This document shows positions 6,979 to 14,000 of a stretch of 27,013 bases of DNA, one piece after another. The stretch is from UBA2428 sp002343545 (GTDB lineage: Bacteria; Bdellovibrionota; UBA2428): assembly GCA_937952285.1 (NCBI GenBank), contig CALFZE010000024.1, forward strand, positions 1 through 27,013, read 5' to 3'. Position numbers and translations under genes: made by a program. The notes under the pieces are model-generated. The model saw only the letters and a list, made by a program, of their open reading frames with translations. It was not told the origin of the DNA and did not search any database. Numbering within the stretch: the first letter of the stretch is position 1; every line of letters starts with the position of its first letter.

Positions 6979-7851
6979 CTAGGCCGCCGCGCGCTGACGC
7001 CGATTGCGGCGCAGGTTCCAGGCGAGCCCGATCTTCTCCATCGTGGCGATGATCCACTTGGAGGGGTCGAAGTGGTGCCAAGCCACGCCGTTACGGTAAT
7101 CCGACGGATAGCTGTGGTGGTAGTTGTGGTAGCCCTCGCCGAAGGAGATGAAGGGCAGCCACCAGCTATCGCGCGCGGTCGTGGCTTCGGAGTGGTGCCG
7201 CTCGCCGAAGATGTGCGCGGCCGAGTTGATGAGGAAGGTCGAGTGGTGCACGAGCACGAGGCGCACGAGCCCGCCCCACACGAAGCCTTCGAGCGCGCGG
7301 CCGAAGAGCGCGCCCACGAGGGTGGGGAGCACGAAGCCGCTCAGGATCGCGATCGCAAGGTAGTTGCGGTGCTGCCACATGACGAGCGGGTCGCGCTTGA
7401 GGTCCTTCACGTTCGCGAAGTCGGGCGGGGTCACGGGCTGGAAGAAGATCCACCCCATGTGCGCCCAAAAGAAGCCCTTGTTGATGTTGTAGGGGTCCTT
7501 GGGGCCGTCCGTGAATTGGTGGTGATCGCGGTGGTCCGAAGCCCAAGCGAGCGCCGAATTCTGCAGCGCCGAGGCGCCGGCCACGAGCATGAAAAAACGC
7601 GCGACGGGGTGGGCCTCGTAGGAGAGGTGCGAGAAGTGCCGGTGATACCCGACCGTGATTCCCATGCCCGCCAGAATGAAGAAGGCGACGAGAATGCCCA
7701 GATCGACGAGCGCGAAGCCGCTCGTCCGCACGGCGTAGATCGCGCCGGCGATGGCCAGCAACGGCGAAAGCACGATGACGGCCGAATTGATCCAGTCGAT
7801 GCGGATCGCGGGTTCTTGCGTTGCGATGGAAGGGAGGGATTTCGATTCCAT
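6979..7851 (-). CDS. Delta-9 type acyl-CoA (fatty acid) desaturase
   Basis: Integral-membrane di-iron enzyme that puts a cis double bond into a saturated acyl chain using O2. Of 290 aa, hydrophobic pairs lie at about 22-42, 50-68, 85-100, 165-185 and 190-208. All three His boxes of the family are present: HRHFSH (70-75, preceded by GITVG), HRDHH (107-111) and HNYHH (242-246, in EGYHNYHHSYP). Length and motifs fit the stearoyl-CoA desaturase/DesC group. The ATG at 7851 was chosen over a longer open frame because homology-like sequence and the first TM begin just after it; GGAGA lies about 11 bases upstream. An inverted repeat 63-87 bp upstream is a candidate operator. The acyl carrier (CoA, ACP or lipid) cannot be told from sequence. 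Confidence 0.93.
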   Translation of the reverse strand: MESKSLPSIATQEPAIRIDWINSAVIVLSPLLAIAGAIYAVRTSGFALVDLGILVAFFILAGMGITVGYHRHFSHLSYEAHPVARFFMLVAGASALQNSALAWASDHRDHHQFTDGPKDPYNINKGFFWAHMGWIFFQPVTPPDFANVKDLKRDPLVMWQHRNYLAIAILSGFVLPTLVGALFGRALEGFVWGGLVRLVLVHHSTFLINSAAHIFGERHHSEATTARDSWWLPFISFGEGYHNYHHSYPSDYRNGVAWHHFDPSKWIIATMEKIGLAWNLRRNRRQRAAA

Positions 7852-7913
7852 CCTTCCATTGTCTCCGAGGGCGCCGCCCAATCGAGCCCCGGGGGGCCGC
7901 CGAAGTGTAAGTC

Positions 7914-7938
7914 TTTTGTAAGTGACGTGCTTACAAAA
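7914..7938. promoter_or_regulatory. Palindrome upstream of the desaturase, candidate operator
   Basis: A perfect 9-bp inverted repeat, TTTTGTAAG-(7 bp)-CTTACAAAA. A third TGTAAG half-site lies at 7906-7911, 11 bp from the second. Position and symmetry fit a binding site for a dimeric repressor of fatty-acid genes, but no regulator is encoded nearby. It may also merely extend the dnaB terminator. Confidence 0.4.
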
Positions 7939-7965
7939 CAAGGGCCCGGCTTCGAAGCCGAGCCC
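7934..7965 (-). terminator. Rho-independent terminator of dnaB
   Basis: On the minus strand GGGCTCGGCTTC pairs with GAAGCCGGGCCC, followed by TTGTTTTGT. It begins 18 bases after the dnaB stop codon. The T-tract overlaps the right arm of the palindrome upstream of the desaturase. Confidence 0.8.
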
Positions 7966-7982
7966 CTGCCTTCGGAAGGCGT

Positions 7983-9485
7983 TTAGGGCTGCGGGAAGTA
8001 CGAGCCGTCTTCCGTGGGTGGCGCGCCGTAATCCGGCTCCGTGGCCGAGCGAGCGCCCGCGGCGTAGTTCGTGAACTTCGTAAGGTGACCCAGCCAAGTG
8101 AGCTTGACGCCCTTCGTGGGGCCGGCGCGGTTCTTCGCGACGATCATCTCGGCCTCGGTGGGCATACGCGAGTCCTGGTCGGGCGAGTTTTCCTTGTGAA
8201 TGAACATGACGACGTCGGCGTCTTGTTCGATCGAGCCGGAGTCTTTGAGGTCCGAGAGCTGGGGCTTGTCCTGGCGACGCACGGATTCCCGGTTGAGCTG
8301 CGAGAGCGCGATGACGGGCACGCGCAGATCCTTCGCGATGACCTTGAGACCGCCCGTGATCATGCCGACTTCGATCGAGCGGCTTTCGGCCACGCCGCCG
8401 GCCTTCATGATCTGGATATAGTCGACCACGATGAGGTCGATCTTGCGGCCGGGCGTCTGCATCGCGATCTGCGCCGAGATCTTACGCGCCTGCGAAAGCA
8501 CGTCGTAGGGCGTGATGATCGAGCGGTCGTCCACGTAGATCGGGACGTTCTGCAGCGAGTCCGCCGCGTAGTAGAGGTTCTCGAAGTCTTGGCGGTTGAG
8601 TTGACCGCGACGAAGCTTGGACGAGTCCACGCCGGCTTCCTGCGCGATGATGCGCTCGATGACTTCTTCCCGGGTCATTTCGAGCGAGAAGAAGAGCACG
8701 TTCTTGCCCTGGCGCGCGGCCGCGTGGACCATGATGTTGGCCGCGATCGACGTCTTACCGCCCCCGGGGCGAGCGGCGATGACGATCAACTGGCCGGGGC
8801 GGAAGCCCACGAGCGTGTCGTCGAGATCGCTGAGGCCCGTCTTCACGAGGTCCTCGCTGTCGCCCTTGCTGTCGGCGCGCTTCTCGTACTCGTCCATGGC
8901 CTTGCTGAGCAAGTCACCGATCTTTGCGACCTGAACCGTCTTGCGCTCTTGGGTCGCGTCGAAGATGGCCTTTTCGATTTCGGTCGCGATGTCGCGCGTG
9001 TCGCCCGCGCGAAGTCCGGCTTCGTTGCAGAAGTCCGCGACGCTCAGGATGCGGCGGCGCCACGCGAGATCGGCGACGGTGCGCGCGTAATCGATCGCGT
9101 GGCCGGACGTGGCGGGCACGAGCGCGATCTGGCCCAGGTAGGAGATGCCGCCGACGAGGTCGAGTTTGCCATGCTCGCGCAGGTAAGAGGCGAGCGTGTT
9201 GAGGTCGATCGGAATGTTCTTGAAGCCGAGCGCGCGCATGGCTTCGAAAATCTCGCGGTGCGCGGGCAAGAAAAAGTTGTCGGGCTGGAGGACGGGCTCG
9301 AGATCGTTCAGGACGTCGTTCGAGATGAGAATGCCGGCCAGGATCGCGCGTTCGTCGTCGAGGCTGTGGGGTTTTTCGCCGGGCTGGAAGGCGTAGCGCG
9401 TTTGATCGCGACGTCGAATGCGGTTCGCGACGCCACCATCACCACCGCCGCCCCCACCTGCTCCACCGGAAATCTCGAATGCCAA
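7983..9485 (-). CDS. dnaB: Replicative DNA helicase DnaB
   Basis: Hexameric 5'-3' helicase that unwinds DNA at the fork and loads primase. Of 500 aa, residues 1-37 are an unusual Gly-rich and basic N-terminal extension (a run of Gly at 10-15). The DnaB N-terminal domain is about 38-140, the linker helix 140-200 and the RecA-like ATPase 212-470. Walker A is ARPGGGKTS (238-246), Walker B LIVVDY (351-356), and the segment QLSDLKDSGSIEQDADVVMFIH is typical of the family. The start is TTG (9485), with GAGGGGG about ten bases upstream; no ATG or GTG in this frame fits better. It is preceded by its own gap and the rplI terminator, so it may have a separate promoter. No intein is present: the ATPase motifs are uninterrupted. 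Confidence 0.97.
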   Translation of the reverse strand: MAFEISGGAGGGGGGDGGVANRIRRRDQTRYAFQPGEKPHSLDDERAILAGILISNDVLNDLEPVLQPDNFFLPAHREIFEAMRALGFKNIPIDLNTLASYLREHGKLDLVGGISYLGQIALVPATSGHAIDYARTVADLAWRRRILSVADFCNEAGLRAGDTRDIATEIEKAIFDATQERKTVQVAKIGDLLSKAMDEYEKRADSKGDSEDLVKTGLSDLDDTLVGFRPGQLIVIAARPGGGKTSIAANIMVHAAARQGKNVLFFSLEMTREEVIERIIAQEAGVDSSKLRRGQLNRQDFENLYYAADSLQNVPIYVDDRSIITPYDVLSQARKISAQIAMQTPGRKIDLIVVDYIQIMKAGGVAESRSIEVGMITGGLKVIAKDLRVPVIALSQLNRESVRRQDKPQLSDLKDSGSIEQDADVVMFIHKENSPDQDSRMPTEAEMIVAKNRAGPTKGVKLTWLGHLTKFTNYAAGARSATEPDYGAPPTEDGSYFPQP

Positions 9486-9532
9486 AAGATGAGCCCCCTC
9501 TTGAAGGCAGATTTAACCAACGGAGCCGCGCA

Positions 9533-9582
9533 GACAATAAAAAAACCCCGGAGCCCGCGTCGTGCGCGAGCTCCGGGGTTTT
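9533..9582 (-). terminator. Strong terminator after rplI
   Basis: AACCCCGGAGC and GCTCCGGGGTT form an 11-bp perfect stem with further pairing inside. On the minus strand it is followed by a run of seven T and then ATT. It separates rplI from dnaB. Confidence 0.9.
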
Positions 9583-9595
9583 GAGCGCGAGATGA

Positions 9596-10126
9596 CTAAG
9601 CTTCGACCTTTTCGGTCTTGGCTTCTTCCTTCGGCATCGGAGCCGTCGCCGGAGCGTCGTCTTCGATGATGACGCGCGGAGGAGCGTCCGAGAGGATCTT
9701 GAGCGGAACGTTGGCGCGGAGACCACCGACGAGCTTGACGAGGATCGAGTACTCGCCGGCCATCTTGATCTGCTGACCGAGGACGATCATGCGGCGATCA
9801 ACCTTGGCGCCGAGCTTGGCGAATTCGCCTTCGAGTTCCTTCGTCGTGACGGAGCCGAAGAGCTTGCCGTCGTCGGAAACTTTCTTCTTGAGCGTGATCT
9901 CGAGCTTCTCGAGTTGACCGAGGAGGCCGCGCGAAGCTTCGCGTTCTTTTTCCTTACGCGTCGCGAGTTCCTTGGCCTTGTCTTGGAAGAACTTGAGGTT
10001 CGCGGCGGTCGCCGTGACGGCGATCTTTTGCGGGATGAGGAAGTTACGAGCGTAGCCCGGGCGAACGTCGATGATGTCGCCGGCTTCGCCGAGGTTCATG
10101 TAGCTGTCGCGGAGAATGATTTTCAC
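9596..10126 (-). CDS. rplI: 50S ribosomal protein L9
   Basis: Binds 23S rRNA in the large subunit and helps keep the reading frame. Of 176 aa, the N-terminal domain carries the L9 signature (MKIILRDSYMNLGEAGDIID, then VRPGYARNFLIP), followed by the long connecting helix (45-80) and the C-terminal domain to about 148. The last 25 residues are an Ala/Pro/Glu/Lys-rich tail, longer than in E. coli L9 (149 aa). The start is GTG with AAGGG seven bases upstream. It follows rpsF in the same direction after a 139-bp spacer where rpsR is normally found. Confidence 0.97.
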   Translation of the reverse strand: MKIILRDSYMNLGEAGDIIDVRPGYARNFLIPQKIAVTATAANLKFFQDKAKELATRKEKEREASRGLLGQLEKLEITLKKKVSDDGKLFGSVTTKELEGEFAKLGAKVDRRMIVLGQQIKMAGEYSILVKLVGGLRANVPLKILSDAPPRVIIEDDAPATAPMPKEEAKTEKVEA

Positions 10127-10185
10127 GGAATAACCCTTGTCCCATCTCTTGGTTCACCAGCGATGCCCTGGCGGCTTTCACGAAA

Positions 10186-10250
10186 GTCGGCCCCGTTGCG
10201 GAGCCGACCAAGTCAGAAACGTCGCGGATCGGAAAACCGAGACCCGCGAC
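10186..10250 (-). other. Two tandem hairpins in the rpsF-rplI spacer
   Basis: Hairpin 1 (10221-10250): GTCGCGG-a-TCGG, AAAA loop, CCGA-ga-CCCGCGAC. Hairpin 2 (10186-10208): GTCGGC-c-CCG, TTG loop, CGG-a-GCCGAC. Neither is followed by a good T-run, so they are weak as terminators. They may stabilise or attenuate the message, or be a protein-binding RNA. The spacer is too short (139 bp) for rpsR and contains no such reading frame. Confidence 0.5.
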
Positions 10251-10265
10251 GCGTAAGAACCGAAA

Positions 10266-10766
10266 TTACTCTTCGCCGCCTTCGGCGCCTTCGAAGCCGG
10301 CATCGCCGCCTTCGTTGTTGAAGTCACGGCGGGGGCCGCGGTCACCGCGATCGCGGAAACCACCGCGGTCACGCGAGCGCTCGTCGCGCCATGCCGGCGG
10401 ACGGTCGCGGTCGGCGATGTCGGTCGCCATCGTGGCTTTGAGCGTCTCGTAGTCCGAGCCGTCTTCGCGCGTCTTCACCGTTTGTTGGCGAAGAACGAAT
10501 TCGTTGATCGAGAGACCGCGACGAAGTTCGTCGACGCCGGCGGCGGCCGACTTGTAACGCATGTAGGTCCAGCGCGCGCGGTTTTCCTTGCCGATCGCGA
10601 AGGAAATCTTGGCCTTGCCCCAGTCGTCCGTCGTGAGCCATTCGCCCTTGCCATCGTTCAGGATCGCGTTCTTAGCGCGCTCCATGAGGGCCGTGAACTT
10701 GTCTTCGGGCATGTCGATCTTCGTGAGGCAGACCGTTTCGTAAGTCTTCATGTTTTGCGTTGCCAT
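10266..10766 (-). CDS. rpsF: 30S ribosomal protein S6
   Basis: Small-subunit protein that pairs with S18 on the 16S rRNA platform. About 166 aa from the ATG at 10766. The S6 fold covers about 6-103 (YETVCLTKIDMPEDKF near the start, then RARWTYMRYKSA and the last strand). After that comes a tail of about 60 residues, first Arg/Asp/Gly-rich (RDRGGFRDRGDRGPRR) and then acidic and Gly-rich, much longer than the short E. coli tail. The open frame extends 20 codons further upstream, but the protein pattern begins at MATQNMKTYE; an internal ATG at 10751 would give the classical MKxYE start. GGAG lies 13 bases before 10766. It sits 64 bp downstream of the pseudouridine synthase gene and may be co-transcribed with it. 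Confidence 0.95.
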   Translation of the reverse strand: MATQNMKTYETVCLTKIDMPEDKFTALMERAKNAILNDGKGEWLTTDDWGKAKISFAIGKENRARWTYMRYKSAAAGVDELRRGLSINEFVLRQQTVKTREDGSDYETLKATMATDIADRDRPPAWRDERSRDRGGFRDRGDRGPRRDFNNEGGDAGFEGAEGGEE

Positions 10767-10830
10767 TCTGTCTTTATTACTCCGTGTGAGGATCGAAGAG
10801 CTAACAAACAAGATCCCGAGGATCAACCCT

Positions 10831-11958
10831 TCATTTCAAAGAGTCGTAGAGACCTTGCCAGGATTTCGGGACGGGAGCGTGGAACTCGACGAGTTTGCCC
10901 GTGCGAGGGTGCCGAAAGCGAAGCTCCCGCGCGTGCAGGGCGTGAGCGTCGAGGATCAGGCGCCGCATGAGCTCGGGGCTCAGATCGAGATAGCGCTCGT
11001 CCTGCGGGCGTTTGCGGGCCGAAGGACGCTTTCCGGCCTGCTCGGCCCGGCTGGCCTCAAGCTTAGGTGCTTGATTTTTAAAGCGTAAAAAGACGCTTTC
11101 CTCGGGGTCGTAAAGCTTATCCCCCACGAGCCCCGCGCCGATGTGGGCGAGGTGCACGCGGATCTGGTTCGTCCGGCCGGTGAGCGGTTTGGCTTCGACG
11201 AGCGAGACGGGCCAGTCTTGGGTTTCGGCGAAGGGTTGGGGGAGCATCTTCGCGAGGGCTTCCCATTCCGGCGGCTGCCATTGGGGAGCGTGGATCCACT
11301 TCGTGGAAAGCGTGCGGTATTTCGTGCGCGCGGACTTGGCGCCCGGCACGCCGACGATCTGCTTGATGCGGATCTTGCCGTCTTTGGCCTCGCCCATCGG
11401 AGCGTCGATGAGACCGCCGCGCGGTTCGGGGCGCCCCCAAACGAGGGCCCAGTACGTCTTTTCGACCTCGCCCCGGAAGAAGGCCCAATACATCTTGTCC
11501 TTGGCGAGGGTCGACTTCGTGAGCACGCAAAGGCCGCTCGTTTCGCGGTCCAGACGGTGGGCGAGGATGAGGTTGTCGAGCTTCTTTTGGGCCTGGAGGA
11601 CGTGGATGAGAGTGTTGCGCAGGTAGCGCCCGGTCGGGTGCATGGGGATGTGCGGGGGCTTGTTCACGATGAGGAGGTCTTCGTCCTCGTAGATCGCCGG
11701 AATGTGGCGCGGGACCTTCGGTTCGGGGACTCTCATGGCGAAATACTTAACCTCGTCTCCGGCTTTGAGGAGCTGTTCGGGCAAAACCTCCTGGTCGTTC
11801 AGGAGGACGTCTTTTTCTCGGATCTTCTGGGTCCAGACGTCCGCGCCGAAGTATTTGAAACGCGTTCCGAGAAAGTCGAGGATCGTTTTGCCTTCGTAGT
11901 TGTGCCCGATAAAGGAGCGAAAAGACACTTTCTCCTCGCTGTGGTGGGCCGCCGTCAT
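10831..11958 (-). CDS. RluA-family pseudouridine synthase
   Basis: Isomerises uridine to pseudouridine in rRNA or tRNA. Of 375 aa, residues 14-75 form an S4-like RNA-binding domain (FLGTRFKYFGAD..., LKAGDEVKYF). The catalytic domain is about 85-290, with HRLDRETSG (134-142, catalytic Asp137) and GRTNQIRVHLAHIG as the second signature. A basic insert or tail (about 295-325, KRPSARKRPQ) precedes the last strand. It matches the RluC/RluD-type layout (S4 plus catalytic domain), but the modified position cannot be assigned. The ATG has no Shine-Dalgarno, and a TATAAA -10 lies nine bases upstream, so the message may be leaderless. Confidence 0.93.
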   Translation of the reverse strand: MTAAHHSEEKVSFRSFIGHNYEGKTILDFLGTRFKYFGADVWTQKIREKDVLLNDQEVLPEQLLKAGDEVKYFAMRVPEPKVPRHIPAIYEDEDLLIVNKPPHIPMHPTGRYLRNTLIHVLQAQKKLDNLILAHRLDRETSGLCVLTKSTLAKDKMYWAFFRGEVEKTYWALVWGRPEPRGGLIDAPMGEAKDGKIRIKQIVGVPGAKSARTKYRTLSTKWIHAPQWQPPEWEALAKMLPQPFAETQDWPVSLVEAKPLTGRTNQIRVHLAHIGAGLVGDKLYDPEESVFLRFKNQAPKLEASRAEQAGKRPSARKRPQDERYLDLSPELMRRLILDAHALHARELRFRHPRTGKLVEFHAPVPKSWQGLYDSLK

Positions 11959-11967
11959 GACGCCGTC

Positions 11968-11973
11968 TTTATA
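11968..11973 (-). promoter_or_regulatory. Possible -10 box for the RluA-family gene (leaderless start)
   Basis: TATAAA on the minus strand ends nine bases before the ATG, so transcription would start about three bases before the ATG. No good -35 is seen 16-18 bp upstream. The same AT-rich patch reads TATAAT on the plus strand (11970-11975) and could also serve the divergent YciO-like gene. Confidence 0.4.
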
Positions 11974-12035
11974 ATTTTTTGCCGCGTGGTGCCACTCCGT
12001 TTTCGCCTCCGGAGGGCCATGTTAACAAGGTAGAG

Positions 12036-12668
12036 ATGATTCTCGAGGTGAACAGCCCTACGCCTTCGGCACGTGCCATCGACCAGGCCGTGGCGGCCCT
12101 TCAACGGGGTGGGATCATCGCGTTTCCGACCGATACGGGTTACGCGCTCGGATGCGACCTCTTCAACAAGAAGTCGATCGACCGTATTCACCTCATCAAG
12201 AACCGCGATTCCAAGAAGCCCTTGAGCTTCATCTGCTCGGATCTCAAGGAACTTTCCCAATTCGCGGTCGTCTCGAACAAGGCCTATCGCGATATGCGCC
12301 GCATGCTGCCGGGGCCCTATACCTTCGTCTTGCCGGCCACGAAGATGGTCCCCAAGCTTCTCGTGAGCCGTCGTTCGAGCGTGGGCATCCGCGTCCCGGG
12401 CCATTCCGTCCCGCTCGCCATCGTCCAAGCGCTTCGGCATCCGCTCATCGCGACCTCGTGCGCGGGGCCGGACGGCGAGCCGCTCCTGAACGCGGCCGAT
12501 ATCCACAAGAAACTCGGGAAGAACCTGGCCCTCATTTTGGACGGCGGCCCCGTGGCCTCGGAGCCCTCGACCGTCATCGACTTCACGACGCCCGAGCCCA
12601 TCATCGTGCGCAAGGGCAAAGGGGATATCTCCTCCTTCGTGGTCGACGAAGAGTCGGGCGAAGTCTAA
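12036..12668 (+). CDS. YciO/Sua5/YrdC-family protein (L-threonylcarbamoyladenylate synthase-like)
   Basis: Members of this fold bind ATP and a tRNA or its precursor; TsaC/Sua5 make threonylcarbamoyl-AMP for tRNA t6A. Product of 210 aa. Motifs: PTDTGYALG (31-39), KNRDSKKPL (55-63), LPGPYTFVL (91-99), SSVGIRVPGH (114-123) and STVIDF (178-183). The TSAN-type motif of TsaC is replaced by ATSCAG (139-144), and overall length and sequence look closer to YciO than to TsaC, so a true t6A role is uncertain. ATG 12036 was chosen with AAGG five bases upstream; the longer frame starts inside the divergent promoter region. It is followed after 14 bp by a membrane-kinase-like gene, so they are probably co-transcribed. 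Confidence 0.88.
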   Translation: MILEVNSPTPSARAIDQAVAALQRGGIIAFPTDTGYALGCDLFNKKSIDRIHLIKNRDSKKPLSFICSDLKELSQFAVVSNKAYRDMRRMLPGPYTFVLPATKMVPKLLVSRRSSVGIRVPGHSVPLAIVQALRHPLIATSCAGPDGEPLLNAADIHKKLGKNLALILDGGPVASEPSTVIDFTTPEPIIVRKGKGDISSFVVDEESGEV

Positions 12669-12682
12669 TCCTTCCGGAAGCC

Positions 12683-13393
12683 ATGGCTTCGGAACCGCGT
12701 TTTCTCACGAAGTTCGACGAGCATCTCAGCCGCAAGGTTTTTCACGTGCTCTCCGGCACGATCCTGGCGGTGCTCTACGCCTACGTTGTTCCCCGGCGGG
12801 AGGCGACCCTGATTGCCCTTGGCCTGGGCCTGAGCATGGCGACCTTGGACTTCGTCCGCCTCCGGTGGAAGTGGTTGAACGAGCTTTGTTTCCGGGTCTA
12901 CGGCCCGCTCATGCGCGAGCACGAGAAGAACGAAGCGAGCGCCCAGCTCTATTACATCCTCGGGATGATCTGGGCCGTCGGGGTTTTGCCCAAGACGATC
13001 GGTTTGCAGGCCATGCTGACGCTCGCCTGGATGGATCCGATCGCGGGCCTCTTTGGGATCAAGTTCGGGCGCACGCCTTGGCGCCGGATCGCACCCAAGG
13101 TCGAGGAGCTCGAGAACAAGACGGTCGAGGGCAGCCTGGCCGGCTTCCTGGCGGCGTTCCTTGCGGGCTTGCTGACTTGGACGGGACCCTGGGCCGCTTT
13201 CCCGCTCGAAGCGGGGCTCCGCTGGCCGACGCCGCTCGAGATCCTGGTGCTTTCGCTCGTGGGGGCTTTCGTCGCGGTCGTGGCGGAGGCTTGGCCCTCG
13301 CAGTGGGACGATAATGCGCGGATCCCTTTTTGGGTCGGAATCGTGGTTTGGTGCGCCGCAATAATTACGGGAGTGCCACAACTCTTTCACTAG
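12683..13393 (+). CDS. CTP-dependent diacylglycerol/polyprenol kinase-like membrane protein (Dgk1/SEC59 type)
   Basis: Product of 236 aa with about six membrane segments (25-36, 40-56, 88-104, 106-125, 152-168, 188-204, 214-232). It carries the pattern of the dolichol/phytol/diacylglycerol kinase group: RKVFH near the N-terminus (17-21, after an amphipathic helix), DPIAGLFGIKFGR (118-130), KTVEGSLAGF (146-155) and a DDNARIPFW segment (209-217) near the end. These enzymes phosphorylate a lipid alcohol with CTP. Here that could mean recycling of diacylglycerol or an isoprenoid alcohol in the inner membrane. ATG 12683 follows GGAAG closely. The family is fairly sure; the lipid substrate is unknown. 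A CDP-diglyceride synthase is the main alternative. Confidence 0.72.
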   Translation: MASEPRFLTKFDEHLSRKVFHVLSGTILAVLYAYVVPRREATLIALGLGLSMATLDFVRLRWKWLNELCFRVYGPLMREHEKNEASAQLYYILGMIWAVGVLPKTIGLQAMLTLAWMDPIAGLFGIKFGRTPWRRIAPKVEELENKTVEGSLAGFLAAFLAGLLTWTGPWAAFPLEAGLRWPTPLEILVLSLVGAFVAVVAEAWPSQWDDNARIPFWVGIVVWCAAIITGVPQLFH

Positions 13394-13461
13394 GACGTCA
13401 CTCGCTAGCGCGAACTTAGTCGGTGTAAAAGCGTCCCCGTTCCTTTTTGAAAGCTGTATAT

Positions 13462-13466
13462 GGAGG
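13462..13466 (+). promoter_or_regulatory. Shine-Dalgarno GGAGG fixing the start of the beta-barrel gene
   Basis: A perfect GGAGG, eight bases before ATG 13475. An in-frame ATG at 13460 overlaps this site and is therefore unlikely to be the start. Confidence 0.8.
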
Positions 13467-13474
13467 TACTCGCA

Positions 13475-13984
13475 ATGTTGTCCAAGATCCGTTTCATGGT
13501 TCTCGCTCTCGCGGCCGTCTCGGCGGTCCCGGCTCTCGCGCAAGCTCGTCGTCCGGCCCAAGCCACCACCACGACGGCTAGCGGCCGCCCGGTGAACTTC
13601 GCGCTTGGTTACAAGTCCGTCGGCACGGGAGCTGGTGGCAACATCGGTGGTTTTCATGGTCGCGTGGGTTTCACGGATCGTATGGCGGCCGGCCTCGTGT
13701 TCGGCTTCGGTAGCAACTTCGACTCGATGGTCGTCGGCGGCGATTTCAACTTCGACGTGTGGCAGCTCTCGAACCACGCGTTCTTCCTTGAAGGTGGCTT
13801 CGGTTACATGAAGGTTGGCGGCAACAACCTCTACTTGAACATCCTTTTCGGTCTGCGCATGCACCTCTTCTCGAACATCGATATGAGCGTGGCTTACGGC
13901 CTGCAGCCGACTTTCATCGACGCCAACCAAATCAGCTCGACGACCCAGCCGCTCGCGAACGTCGCGATCCACTGGAACTTCTAA
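13475..13984 (+). CDS. Small outer-membrane beta-barrel protein
   Basis: Product of 169 aa: signal peptide 1-23 (ending PALAQA), a Thr/Ala-rich spacer, then about eight short amphipathic strands with Gly- and aromatic-rich alternation (VNFALGYKSVG, GGFHGRVGFT, AAGLVFGFGSN, FFLEGGFGYM, LNILFGLRMHLF, MSVAYGLQP). The chain ends in a strand closing with Phe (AIHWNF), the usual C-terminal signal for the BAM machine. The size suits an 8-stranded barrel of the OmpA/OmpW kind. Codon use is more T-rich than in its neighbours, which often marks a highly expressed membrane protein. It sits 16 bp before the MlaC-like gene, probably in one operon. Specific function unknown. Confidence 0.8.
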   Translation: MLSKIRFMVLALAAVSAVPALAQARRPAQATTTTASGRPVNFALGYKSVGTGAGGNIGGFHGRVGFTDRMAAGLVFGFGSNFDSMVVGGDFNFDVWQLSNHAFFLEGGFGYMKVGGNNLYLNILFGLRMHLFSNIDMSVAYGLQPTFIDANQISSTTQPLANVAIHWNF

Positions 13985-14000
13985 TCGCGAGATTCGAAGG

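Noticed and set aside
8085..9584. Plus-strand open frame opposite dnaB
   Set aside because: Antisense shadow of dnaB, which carries all helicase motifs.
10186..10250. The hairpins as plain Rho-independent terminators
   Set aside because: Neither is followed by a T-rich run on the minus strand, and rplI downstream has no clear separate promoter.
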